Positions 46,820 to 56,512 of a stretch of DNA of 64,000 nucleotides are shown here, piece after piece (positions within the stretch are counted from its first letter, which is position 1; each line of letters starts with the position of its first letter). The notes below the pieces were generated by a model. That model saw nothing but the letters and a program-made list of their open reading frames with translations. It was not told the DNA's origin and did no database searches. A program made the position numbers and the translations under genes. Source of the stretch: Cytidiella melzeri (Eukaryota; Basidiomycota; Agaricomycetes; Polyporales; Irpicaceae); NCBI GenBank assembly GCA_022592445.1, contig JABYQR010000258.1:1-64000 (forward strand), in the 5' to 3' direction.

Positions 46820-46981
46820 TTTACTTATTGTTCACATACTTCACCGTAATCACGTAGGCCTCAATCACCCTAGGGTACTCGGAGCAATTCGATGATATTT
46901 CAGCATATTCTGTGTAATCATGATATTCCTTACCACCTGTGCAGGATTATCTAAGAGTATGGATTGACGGTTTTCCTGATG
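46820..46981. other. junction between Plavaka and the segmental duplication
   Basis: This is 162 bp with no gene. It is not shared with the second duplication copy, so it is the flank in which the Plavaka right end should be sought. Confidence 0.5.
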
Positions 46982-49900
46982 CAACAGACAAATAAAGTTG
47001 TTGGCAGCTATTAGGTCACAGCCCCAGCTCTGTGCTGAGCCATATGATGGTCACCAAGATGGACTTGATGGAAAGCCAAGTCATGCATGTGTCATAGTGA
47101 GAACATACCAGCAGAGTAATCTGACCATATAAAGAGCATCTAAGCTATGTGATAAGGTTGCTTAGTGAACATTTGCAATGGGTTTCACAAAGGGTGTGAT
47201 AGGGGTTGCAGACCTGTAACCTAAAAGTGAGATGCAAAAAAAAAGGGGGGCCAGTCAGAACCATCTAGCACACATGTTTGTGTGTGATAGAGCAATTGAT
47301 TCTATTCTTCTCCTCAATACTTCTGGCTGTGACCCAGTACACCTCATACTGGGATTGGAAACACACTAAGTCACAACCTTGTTTGACCTTGTATTTGTCA
47401 GGCTTGGTGTTGTTGTTGACTGTAAATTGGGCAAGCTCTGGGATACATTCTATTACATTGTAATGAGTGCTGGGCCACCATAATCTATCAACTTATGGTG
47501 CAACCAGTGTTCCATTGAATCTAGCTGCCATATTGGGCACCATGTGCCAATGCTCAGCATGTACACCAACAAAATGGTGCATAGATTGTCATTGACCTGA
47601 TGTTTGCACAAAATTCAGTCATTTGAAAAGAAAATGGGTGAGAGAAATCTGTCTTTCACTGTTTACATTTTTTCCCCTAAATAAACTATGGTAAGTACAG
47701 AAGTCATATCTGGTACAAAAGGATTGAAACCATGAGCCATTGATTGTAAAATCATTGAACCAAACAATAATTGGAGTCAGGTAACTGGAAGGAAAAGATG
47801 ATTGGGCTAAACCTAGATAAACTAATTGTACATGAGAAGCTTGGTTAGTGCTGCTGCTGTGTGCTAGTATCTACTGGGAGCCAGCCTGTAAATTATCAAG
47901 TTGAGGAGTCCTGGGTTTGCAAAGCTGGCACCAGATAAGACAACCCTGACACAATGTATCAGGCCTCAGGCTAATCAAGTTCTCAATAATACAGCATGTC
48001 ATTTCTGCCTATAACATTCTCTACCAACTTGATATAGTACTGGATCTTGTTGTTTTCAATGTAACAAAGTATCTAGCAGGGAACTGACTTGTGGGTATGA
48101 AACAATATTTATGGAGATCATGGTTTAGGCAACACTTCCTTAAACATTTCCCTGTTATCTACTTCATCTTTTAACCCCTTTACTGTCTTTTGTAAATCGT
48201 CACATATTTTCTGAGTGTTCTTTATCAATTTTTTCCAAATTTCAATGTCTGCCTCAGCTTTTTGCCTCTCTGACTTATCCTCAGCAGACTGACTGAGTGA
48301 ATCTGCCTTTTTTTGTGCCTCTGCAAGTGAATCTCTGTAGAAGTCAAGTTCACTATTAGCCTTGTCCATTTTTGCCTTCCAAAATTCATAATCATCAATA
48401 GCCCTCTGTAATTCCTGATCACTGTCTGAACGTGGTGTAAAGCCTTCATACTGCAGGCCTGCAACGTTGACCTGAGATCTGCTGTCATGTGTATGAGGTG
48501 CTGCGGGTACTGCGTAGTTGGACCCTGCAATGCCCAAGGTAGTTCCAAATCTGCTGGGAACAACCCATCTCTTCCCACTGTTAAAGTTGCTAGAACTGAT
48601 TGGGTGGTAAGGTTCTCTTTGGCTGTACCGGGTGGCAGACACAGCGACTGCATTAACTGTGCTGGAGAGGATGGTGGAGAGCAACACAAGGGAGGGTGAA
48701 AGCTGCATGACAGTATTGGTTGTGGGGGAGAATGGTTTTGAGAAGTGTATAGTGAGATGGTTTAGCTGTGAAAGAGATTTCAGTAAAATGCCATGAGCGA
48801 AGTGCAACACAGACATCATTATACTCACTGAACAGGTGCTGGGGCAACAGAGGTGCGTTACAGGAAAACTTTGGGGTGGTACAGTCAGACAGCTAGCTGT
48901 AAGGAAAATCTCAGTACAATTGCTCAAGGCAGGTTCAATAGACACCATTGTACTCACTGACTAGTGCTGAAGTGACCAAAGACTTGACGCAATAGAGGCA
49001 CACTGAGGTACAACAATGAGAAGTGGCTTGGGAGGGATTTGGAAGCAATGTAGAACAGCTAGGTATAAGAACAATGTCAGTGACCCAAGGCAAGGGTACA
49101 GCACTAAAGATGGTGGACTGACCAACCAGCACTGCAAGCAATGTGATGATTTGGAGAAAGTGGGCTGAGTGGTGAGTGCTAACCTGCAGCAGTGTGATGA
49201 TTTGGAAAGAATAATGGAGCTGAGTTGTGAGTGTTGAGAGGGTGGCAAGAAGGGTTTATATATCTTGCAGCTCATGTGCAGTGCTGATGACTCCAAATAG
49301 CATGTGCATGCCAGATATATATTTTCATATTTTGAAACTTCATTAAATGTGGTTAGCAACAATATATCAATGAACCCTTGCAGTGCCAAAAGTCTTGATG
49401 TATCTTTTTATTCATGTGCTGTGCTGATGAGACATAAAGCATGTGCATGGCAAAGGTGCACACTGAGAAGAAATGATGGAAACATGTTTGTGAATGATAT
49501 GTTGACTGTTACTCTGAGGTGACATGGCAACAAGGGCTTGACACATGCCGAAAAAGATAGGGAAACAATGTGGGTCAATGGTAACAATGTAACAGCAGGC
49601 ATGGTGCACAATACTTTCCACTAGCCATGGAAGAACTTGTCCAGAATTCAAGCCTAGTAAAGACCAAGAGGGCTAGGGGTGTATATTCTACATTATGTAT
49701 ATATCAACTTCAGGAGCAGGCTTTCTCAAGAAGATGTACCTGCAAAAGATTAATGACAGTTCCCTAGACTATGCCAAGACCTTTTCAAATCAATCTACCT
49801 AAAAAGAGTACAGCCTTTGTTTGTTGGTCTCAGACTTGTGAGAACGACCTAACCATATAGAGAACTGCAAAACAACAAGAAGTATGGTGATGGTAGCTAA

Positions 49901-50301
49901 GAGGTCACAGCCCTATCTCTGTGCTGAGCCGCATGATGGGGTCCTTGATGGAAAACCAAGCTATGCAGCAGAGTGATCTAACCATATAAAGAGTAGTCTA
50001 GACATTTATGAGGGGTTTGATAGGGGTTTGTGAACCTGTCGGACTAAAAGGTGAAGTGCAAACAAACCAAACAACCAAACCAAAAAGGGGGGATAGTCAG
50101 ATTTATGTACAATACACTTGGATACACAGCATAATTGTGTGTGTACGTGTGTGCATGGGTAAAAAAGGGCACTTACAGAACTCAATTGTTTCTGCTAATC
50201 AATGCAACAAAACCTTACTAGGCCTGTATGGCTTCAGTATAAAGTAAAAAGAAAAACTCACACTTGTTATGATACAGGGTAGCACGTACCAGCAACTTGT
50301 A
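46982..50301. repeat. segmental duplication, copy A
   Basis: This 3.3-kb block is repeated directly at 52295-55719 with high identity by eye. It starts ACAGACAAATAAAGTT and ends GCACGTACCAGCAACTTGTA. It carries the secreted-protein gene at 48118-48708. The only blocks that do not align are the C-terminal coding part of that gene and the region of the solo LTR insertion in copy B. The noncoding parts include an apparent upstream leader with repeated sub-blocks. Confidence 0.9.
48118..48708 (-). CDS. small secreted protein with coiled-coil tail, copy A
   Basis: Family unknown. ATG 48708 gives 196 residues: signal peptide (MQLSPSLVLLSTILSSTVNA, a hydrophobic core after a short start), a conserved module of about 65 residues (REPYHPISSSNFNSGKRWVV, PSRFGTTLGIAGSNYAVPA), then an acidic/basic coiled coil (YEFWKAKMDKANSELDFYRD, SLAEAQKKADSLSQSAEDKS, IKNTQKICDDLQKTVKGLKD). 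No cysteines pair up obviously and no enzyme motif is seen. The signal peptide and module are nearly identical to those of copy B, but the tail is not related. The upstream frame continues to 48957 without family similarity, so I start at the ATG that opens the signal peptide. Secretion and effector-like or wall-associated roles are inference. Confidence 0.7.
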   Translation of the reverse strand: MQLSPSLVLLSTILSSTVNAVAVSATRYSQREPYHPISSSNFNSGKRWVVPSRFGTTLGIAGSNYAVPAAPHTHDSRSQVNVAGLQYEGFTPRSDSDQELQRAIDDYEFWKAKMDKANSELDFYRDSLAEAQKKADSLSQSAEDKSERQKAEADIEIWKKLIKNTQKICDDLQKTVKGLKDEVDNREMFKEVLPKP

Positions 50302-52294
50302 TGTTTAGATGGACATTGGACTGGAAAATCCACCCTGTAGTCCACACCAGAATTCTTACCCCGTTCATAAAAACTCTGGAGTACAGACTGGCATACACCA
50401 AACCACCCCCAGAAATCATCAATGATGAAGAAGTTTACGAAGTTGAGGCAATACTCCATAGCTGCCATAACAGGCAAGGGAAACTTGAATACTTGGTAAA
50501 GTGGACTGGTTATGGAGACTCCTGGACTTGACCTCAAGATATGGAGAACTGTCAGGAACACAACCAAACTCTATGAAGAGCGAGGAAGTGACGACGGGGG
50601 GTGGAGGAACGACGAGCGAACTCGCGTGGACGATGACAACAGGGAAGATGATGATGGTGAGAGAGAGACAACGACGAGGGAGCAGCTAACGATGAGCTAA
50701 AGACCAGGATATATTAGCACAGTGATGAGACTAGTACAAGGTGAACGTCACCTAAAGACCAGGAGGTAGAATCTGAGGTCTTTAGGGAGCTACAGGGTGG
50801 GTTTATATACATCTCAGACAAGGACCCCTGGTACCGGGTCTGTACTCCTAACACTGCCGTGGGAACGTATGGTGTGCTATGGTGCGATGTTCTACAATGT
50901 TCCACAATGTTCCAGCACCTTCTATGATCATGTGACCAGTCTGTCACATGCACTTGATCACATGCAGTAGCCATGTACCATCGATAAGATAAGATAAGGA
51001 AAATAAAAGGAAAAGAAAGGAAAAAGTGTGCATGCTCGTGACAAGAACACAACAGAAGCTATAGCGGAGTTCCATCAGAAATACCCCAGTGCAGTACATA
51101 AGGACCGAGTTTTGCGAAAAACAAAGTGAAAACATCAAGCATGAGCACAGCCGCTGACATCACTGCCCTTGCTATCGCTGCATCTGCCGCTCTCATATTT
51201 TCCATCCTCATCATCTACTACCATGTCACTGTTGTTCTCCCTGTCCAACAGAGAGCACTCGAACACAGTTCTCATCACATAAAAAATTGTTCCAACGCTG
51301 GTTCCCACATCCTGAGTTGGGACCAAACATGTTCTTTTACCGCACCTTTTTTCTCACCATGTTCTCCTTCCTTGTCCCTGCATTCTTCCTTGGCTGACAG
51401 GGCATTCTGGCCCAGCTGCCAATATATTTTGCCTTCGCCATTGTTTTCTCTCTCCCCATCTTAGCCTTCCAATGCACCCGAGTCACAACCAAGTTTTCTC
51501 GTGACACCATAATGTTGTTTGTGGAAAACCGTGATTAGTTGGACCAGATCAATTGGGATCACGAGCAACATTATATATACTCATTCTGGGCCTCCCTTGA
51601 CACCCATCAACAGGATGTCCTGATCAAATACCACTTCCAACAAACTATCAATTGTTGGCCAAAAAACTACACCCTTCCTATACCATCTGATTGATTGATT
51701 ATTCTGTTATGTCTTTCCAAAGTCCATCCCCTTCCTTTCATAATGCTTCCTTCGGTCACGGTGATGCTCTTATTCATTTCATACAAAACTTTGCTTGCAT
51801 CACCGCCACATTCCGTGATACCCCACTACCCACTGGCGAGCCTAGTGACACATTCCACTTTTCCAATTCTTTTGCCAATTCCATTTTTTGTTCATCCAAC
51901 TCCTTATGCACGTCTGTGACGCACACAAAAACAACAAAACCTTCACCATTTGCATCAATCCCCTTGCCCCTTGCAGAACTATACTTACCAAGGCCCCCAC
52001 TGTCCTCGACCACTGTGCCGTATGCAACATTTTGTGTTGGAATGGAGTCATCCTCAACACAATCAAGTCTTCTCCCAACGGTTTGACATACCAACAACGA
52101 TCAATCATCCCAGCATGTTTTCTCCATCGCCAATTGTCAAGTATACCCCTATCCCTGGCAACAGACCTCATTGGGCAAATGTTGGTATCCAAGGAAGTAC
52201 GCAGACCTTTCTCACAGTTCTTTGTCGACAACTTTCTCCACCTTTCCGTAATCAAGAAGAAGAACTCAATATCAAGGGACGACAGCAATGCAGG
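50302..52294. mobile_element. Ty3/gypsy remnant with chromodomain and degraded LTR
   Basis: This spacer between the two duplication copies opens with the end of a gypsy integrase: PVVHTRILTPFIKTLEYRLA, then the chromodomain YEVEAILHSCHNRQGKLEYL, VKWTGYGDSW (50301-50529, plus strand), which stops early. An LTR-like stretch follows (about 50700-50990; TTTATATACATCTC, GGTACCGGGTC, GTTCCACAATGTTCC) resembling that at 36686-37130. 51126-52290 holds broken open frames (for example STAADITALAIAASAALIFS, VLIKYHFQQTINCW) that may be gag-like, but I do not recognise them. Confidence 0.65.
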
Positions 52295-53429
52295 ACAACA
52301 GACAAATAAAGTTATTGGCAGCTATTAGGTCACAGCCCCAGCTCTGTGCTGAGCCATATGATGGTTACCAAGATGGACTTGATGGAAAGCCAAGTCATGC
52401 ATGTGTCATAGTGAGAACATACCAGCAGAGTAATCTGACCATATAAAGAGCATCCAAGCTGTGTGATAAGGTTGCTTAGTGAACATTTGCGAGGGGTTTC
52501 ACAAAGGGTGTGATAGGGGTTGCAGACCTGTAACCTAAAAGTGAGATGCAAAAAAACAAAGGGGGGCCAGTCAGAACCATCTACCACACATGTTTGTGTA
52601 TGATAGAGCAATTGATTCTATTCTACTCCTCAATACTTCTGGCTGTGACCCAGTACACCTCATACTGGGATTGGAAACACACTAAGTCACAACCCTGTTT
52701 GCCCTTGTATTTGTCAGGCTTGGTGTTGTTGTTGACTGTAAATTGGGCAAGCTCTGTGATACATTCTATTACATTGTAATGAGTGCTGGGCCACCATGAT
52801 CTATCAACTTATGGTGCAACCAGTGTTCCATTGAATCTAGCTGCCATATTGGGCACCATGTGCCAATGCTCAGCATGTACACCAACAAAATGGTGCATAG
52901 ATTGTCATTGACCTGATGTTTGCACAAAATTCAGTCATTTGGAAAGAAAATGGGTGAGAGAATTCTGTCTTTCACTGGTTACATTTTCTCCCCTAAATAC
53001 ACTATGGTAGGTACAGAAGTCATATCTGGTACCAAAGGATTGAAACCATGAGACACTTATTGTAAAATTATTAAACCAAACAATAATTGGAGTGAGGTGA
53101 CTGGAAGGGAAAATGATTGGGCCAAACCTAGATAAACTAATTGTACATGAGGAGCTTGGTTAGTGCTGCTGCTGTGTGGGTGTGCTAGTATCTACTGGGA
53201 GCCAGCCTGTAGATTATCAAGTTGAGGAGTCTTGGGTTTGCAAAGCTGGCACCAGATAAGACAACCCTGACACAATGTATCAGGCCTCATGCTAATGAAA
53301 TTCTCCATAATACAGCATGTCATTTCTGCCTATAAAATTCTCTACCAACTTGATATAGTACTGTATCTGGTTGTTTTCAACCTAACAAAGTATCTAGCAG
53401 GTAACTGACTTGTCCGCATGAAACAACAT

Positions 53430-53927
53430 TTATGGGAATGTTTGTTGACGCAATGGCAGCTTCCTTGAGCCTCCATTCTTTTCCTTATAAGTATTTACCA
53501 GCTTCTGTTCTACCTCGTGTAGCTGATGAGCGCTTCCTAGTAATTCGGATTTTGTGTCCTCCCCCAAAGCTTGTTTTTTCAATGCTTCAATGTTTTTCAG
53601 ACTCTTGGCCGCTTCACGTTCCCAATAAGCCTGATCTTGTTCCTCTAAACTTTGCACCAAGACTTCATGATGCAGGCCTGCAACATTGCCTTGAAATCTG
53701 CGGTCATGTGTATGAGGTGCTGCAGGTACTGCATAGTTGGACCCTGCAATGCCCAAGGTAGTTCCAAATCTGCTGGGAACAACCCATCTCTTCCCACTGT
53801 TAAAGTTGCTAGAACTGATTGGGTGGTAGGGTTCTCTTTGGCTGTACTGGGCGGCAGACACAGTCACTGTATTAACTGTGCTGGAGAGGATGGTGGTGAG
53901 CAACACAAGGGAGGGTGAAAGCTGCAT
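53430..53927 (-). CDS. small secreted protein with coiled-coil tail, copy B
   Basis: 165 residues from ATG 53927. The signal peptide (MQLSPSLVLLTTILSSTVNT) and conserved module (QREPYHPISSSNFNSGKRWV, SRFGTTLGIAGSNYAVPAAP) match copy A almost residue for residue up to about residue 85. The tail is different: EEQDQAYWEREAAKSLKNIE, ALKKQALGEDTKSELLG, HQLHEVEQKLVNTYKEKNGG, again a charged coiled coil but not alignable with copy A. DNA similarity to copy A resumes at once past the stop codon. No introns are needed. Confidence 0.7.
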   Translation of the reverse strand: MQLSPSLVLLTTILSSTVNTVTVSAAQYSQREPYHPISSSNFNSGKRWVVPSRFGTTLGIAGSNYAVPAAPHTHDRRFQGNVAGLHHEVLVQSLEEQDQAYWEREAAKSLKNIEALKKQALGEDTKSELLGSAHQLHEVEQKLVNTYKEKNGGSRKLPLRQQTFP

Positions 53928-55276
53928 GACAGTATTGGTTGTTGAGGAGAGTGGTTTTGAGAAGGGTACAATAAGATAGTTTAGCTGTAAAAAGAAGCTT
54001 CAGTACAATGCCATAAGGCAAGTGCAACACAGACAACAATCTACTCACTGGACAGGTCCTGGATCAACAGAGGTGTGTTACAGGAAAACTTTGGGGTGGT
54101 ACAGTCAGACAGCTAGCTGTAAGGACAATCTCAGTACAGTTGCTCAAGGCAGGTTCAATAGACACCATTGTACTCACTGACTAGTGCTGAAGTGACCAAA
54201 GACTTGACACAACAGAGGCACACTGAGGTACAACAATGAGAAGTAGCTTGGGAAGGATTTAGCAGCAATGGAGGATAGCTATGTGTAGAAACAATATCAG
54301 CACAATGACCTATGGCAAGGGTGCAGCACTAAAATTGGTAGACTGACCGACCAGCACTGCAAGCAATGTGATGATTTGGAGAAAGTAGGCTGAGTGATGA
54401 GTGCTGACCTGCAGCAGTGTGATGATTTGGGAAGAAGAATGGGGCTGAGTTGTGAGTGTTGAGAGGGTGACAAGAAGGGTTTATATATCTTGCAGCTCAT
54501 GTGCAGTGCTGATGACTCCAAATAGCAATGTGCATGCCAGATGTATATTTGCATGTTCTGAAACTTCATTAAATGTGGTTGGCAACAATATATCAATGAA
54601 CCCTTGCAGTGCCAAAGGTCTTGATGTATCTTTTGATTTGTGTGCTGTGCTGATGAGACATAAAGCATGTGCATGGCAAAGGTGCACACTGAGAAGAAAT
54701 GATGGAAACATGTTTGTGAATGATATATTGACTGTTACTCTGAGGTGACATGGCAACAAGGGCTTGACACATGCAGAAAAAGATAGGGACACAATGTGAG
54801 TCAGTGACAACAATGTAACAGCAGGCATGGCACACAATACTTTCTGCTATGGAAGAACTTGTTCAGAGTTTAAGCCTGGTAAGGACCAAGAGGGCTAGGT
54901 GTGCATATTCTGCATCATGTATATACCAACCTCAGGGGCAGGCTTTCTCAAGAAGCTGTACCTGCAAAAGATCAATGATGGTTGTCTAGACTATGCCAAG
55001 ATCTTTGACAAATCAACCCTAGCTACAAAGAGCAACAGCCCTTGTATTCTGGTCTCACAACCTAACCATATAGAGAAACACAAAACAACAACAAAAAGTA
55101 TGGTGATGGTAGCTATGAAGTCACAGCCCTATCTCTGTGCTGAGCCACATGATGGGTTCTTGATGGAAAACCAAGCTATGCAGCAGAGTGATCTAACCAT
55201 ATACATCATAGTCTAGACATTTGTGAGGGGTTTGATAGGGGTTTCAAACCTGTTTTGACTAAAAGGTGAAGTGCAA

Positions 55277-55333
55277 ACAAACAAACAAACAAACAAAAAA
55301 ACAAAAAAACAAACAAACAAACAAACAAACAAA
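55277..55333. repeat. (AAAC)n microsatellite next to the solo LTR
   Basis: Repeated AAAC units with two short A runs. In copy A the same place has only a few CCAAA units, so the tract expanded or was copied differently in copy B. Confidence 0.8.
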
Positions 55334-55342
55334 TGAAAAAAG

Positions 55343-55512
55343 TGTTAGAAGGCTATGAAAGTAGAGGAGAGCGTTGAGAGAGCAACACTGAGAGGGATCA
55401 CACAGTGGGAGTTGGGGATCAAAAGTGTGTGTCGTTGCATTGATCAGAGTAAGTCTTATATACGGTAACTACGGCGCTAGTACGTTAAGCGTCTAAGTAA
55501 TATAGTCAAACA
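55343..55512 (-). mobile_element. solo LTR of the copia family, 5-bp target duplication
   Basis: The 170-bp sequence is the reverse complement of the LTR at 4203-4374 (about 90 percent by eye), with ends TGTT..AACA. AAAAG flanks it on both sides (55338-55342 and 55513-55517). Copy A of the duplication (near 50075-50090) lacks the insert, giving the empty site. It formed by LTR-LTR recombination after insertion and after the segmental duplication. Confidence 0.93.
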
Positions 55513-55719
55513 AAAAGGGAGTGCTAGTCAGAACACCATCAGATATGCAGCATAATTGTGTTTGGGTGTATGGTTAAAAAAAGGGGCACCTAGAGAACTC
55601 AATTGTTTCTGCTAATCAATGCAACAAAACCTTACTAGGCTTGTATGGCTTCATTATAAAGTAAAAAGAAAAACTCACACTTGTTATGATACAGGGTAGC
55701 ACGTACCAGCAACTTGTAT

Positions 55720-56512
55720 TCTAAGATAAATATGTATGGTTATGTGAAGGCAAGTGCAGAGTTTACCACAACCACATCCTACCACCCAAAAAACCAAAAT
55801 ATAAAACAGTCATAACCAGTCACCTAGATGTTGAGTGTCCAAGGTCTTTCCTAAGCTGGTAAAACAAGATATCTCACGCTTGGAATGAGTTCAGATAATC
55901 AAATCAAATCAATCAAGCCAAGCAAAGAAAAGAGAAGAGCAAAACAAGGTAACCATTCATTCATTCATTCATTGTTGTCTTATATATGTATGTATGTATG
56001 TATGTATGTGTGCAAACATGCAAATGTGTACAAGAAAGTCTAACAGAAAAGCAAGCAAGCAAGCATGAAGAACTTGGGGAACAGGTAAAAGAAGGGAGAA
56101 GGGGGTCTCCAAGAGAGCAAGAATGTCACAAACAAGTACACAAACAAACAAACAAACAAACAAACAAACAAACAAAAAAAGCAAGGAAGCAAGCTAACAG
56201 GTTCAGAACGTTGAACGAGCACGAGAACAAGAGGGGCGGAGTGATGGCCATGCATGAGAAGAAAAAAACAACGAAAGAAAATTGAAAGAAAAAAAGCAAT
56301 GGAAAGGCGGTGTGGGTATGTGTGTTCCAGATGACGACATCCAAACAAACAAACAAACAAGAACAAGCCAAGAAAAGCACTGAAAACAGAGGGGGGGGAT
56401 ATACAACTGAGACGGAAAGGCAAAAAGAAAAAGAAAAGCATGGTATGATACGGTTGCAAACGCAGAGGGGCGCAAAAAAAACCACACACACAAAGAAAAA
56501 AAAAAAGTCCAA
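55720..56512. other. microsatellite-rich 3' flank of the Hsf gene
   Basis: No gene. It holds (ATTC)n at 55955-55974, (TATG)n at 55985-56010, (AAAC)n at 56141-56180 and again near 56341-56362. Long open frames here are translations of these repeats. Confidence 0.8.

Larger units (their letters stand above)
52295..55719. repeat. segmental duplication, copy B
   Basis: This is the direct repeat of 46982-50301, starting ACAACAGACAAATAAAG and ending GTACCAGCAACTTGTA. It is about 105 bp longer, mainly because of the 170-bp solo copia LTR at 55343-55512 and an expanded AAAC tract before it. It carries the secreted-protein gene at 53430-53927. Confidence 0.9.

Noticed and set aside
48709..48957. Longer start of secreted protein copy A at 48957
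   Set aside because: Copy B has no matching extension, and the internal ATG at 48708 opens a good signal peptide in both copies.
55986..56512. Long open frames over the AAAC and TATG tracts (plus and minus)
   Set aside because: Microsatellite translations (VCLFVCLFV-type, NKQTNKQ-type) with no stop codons because of repeat composition.
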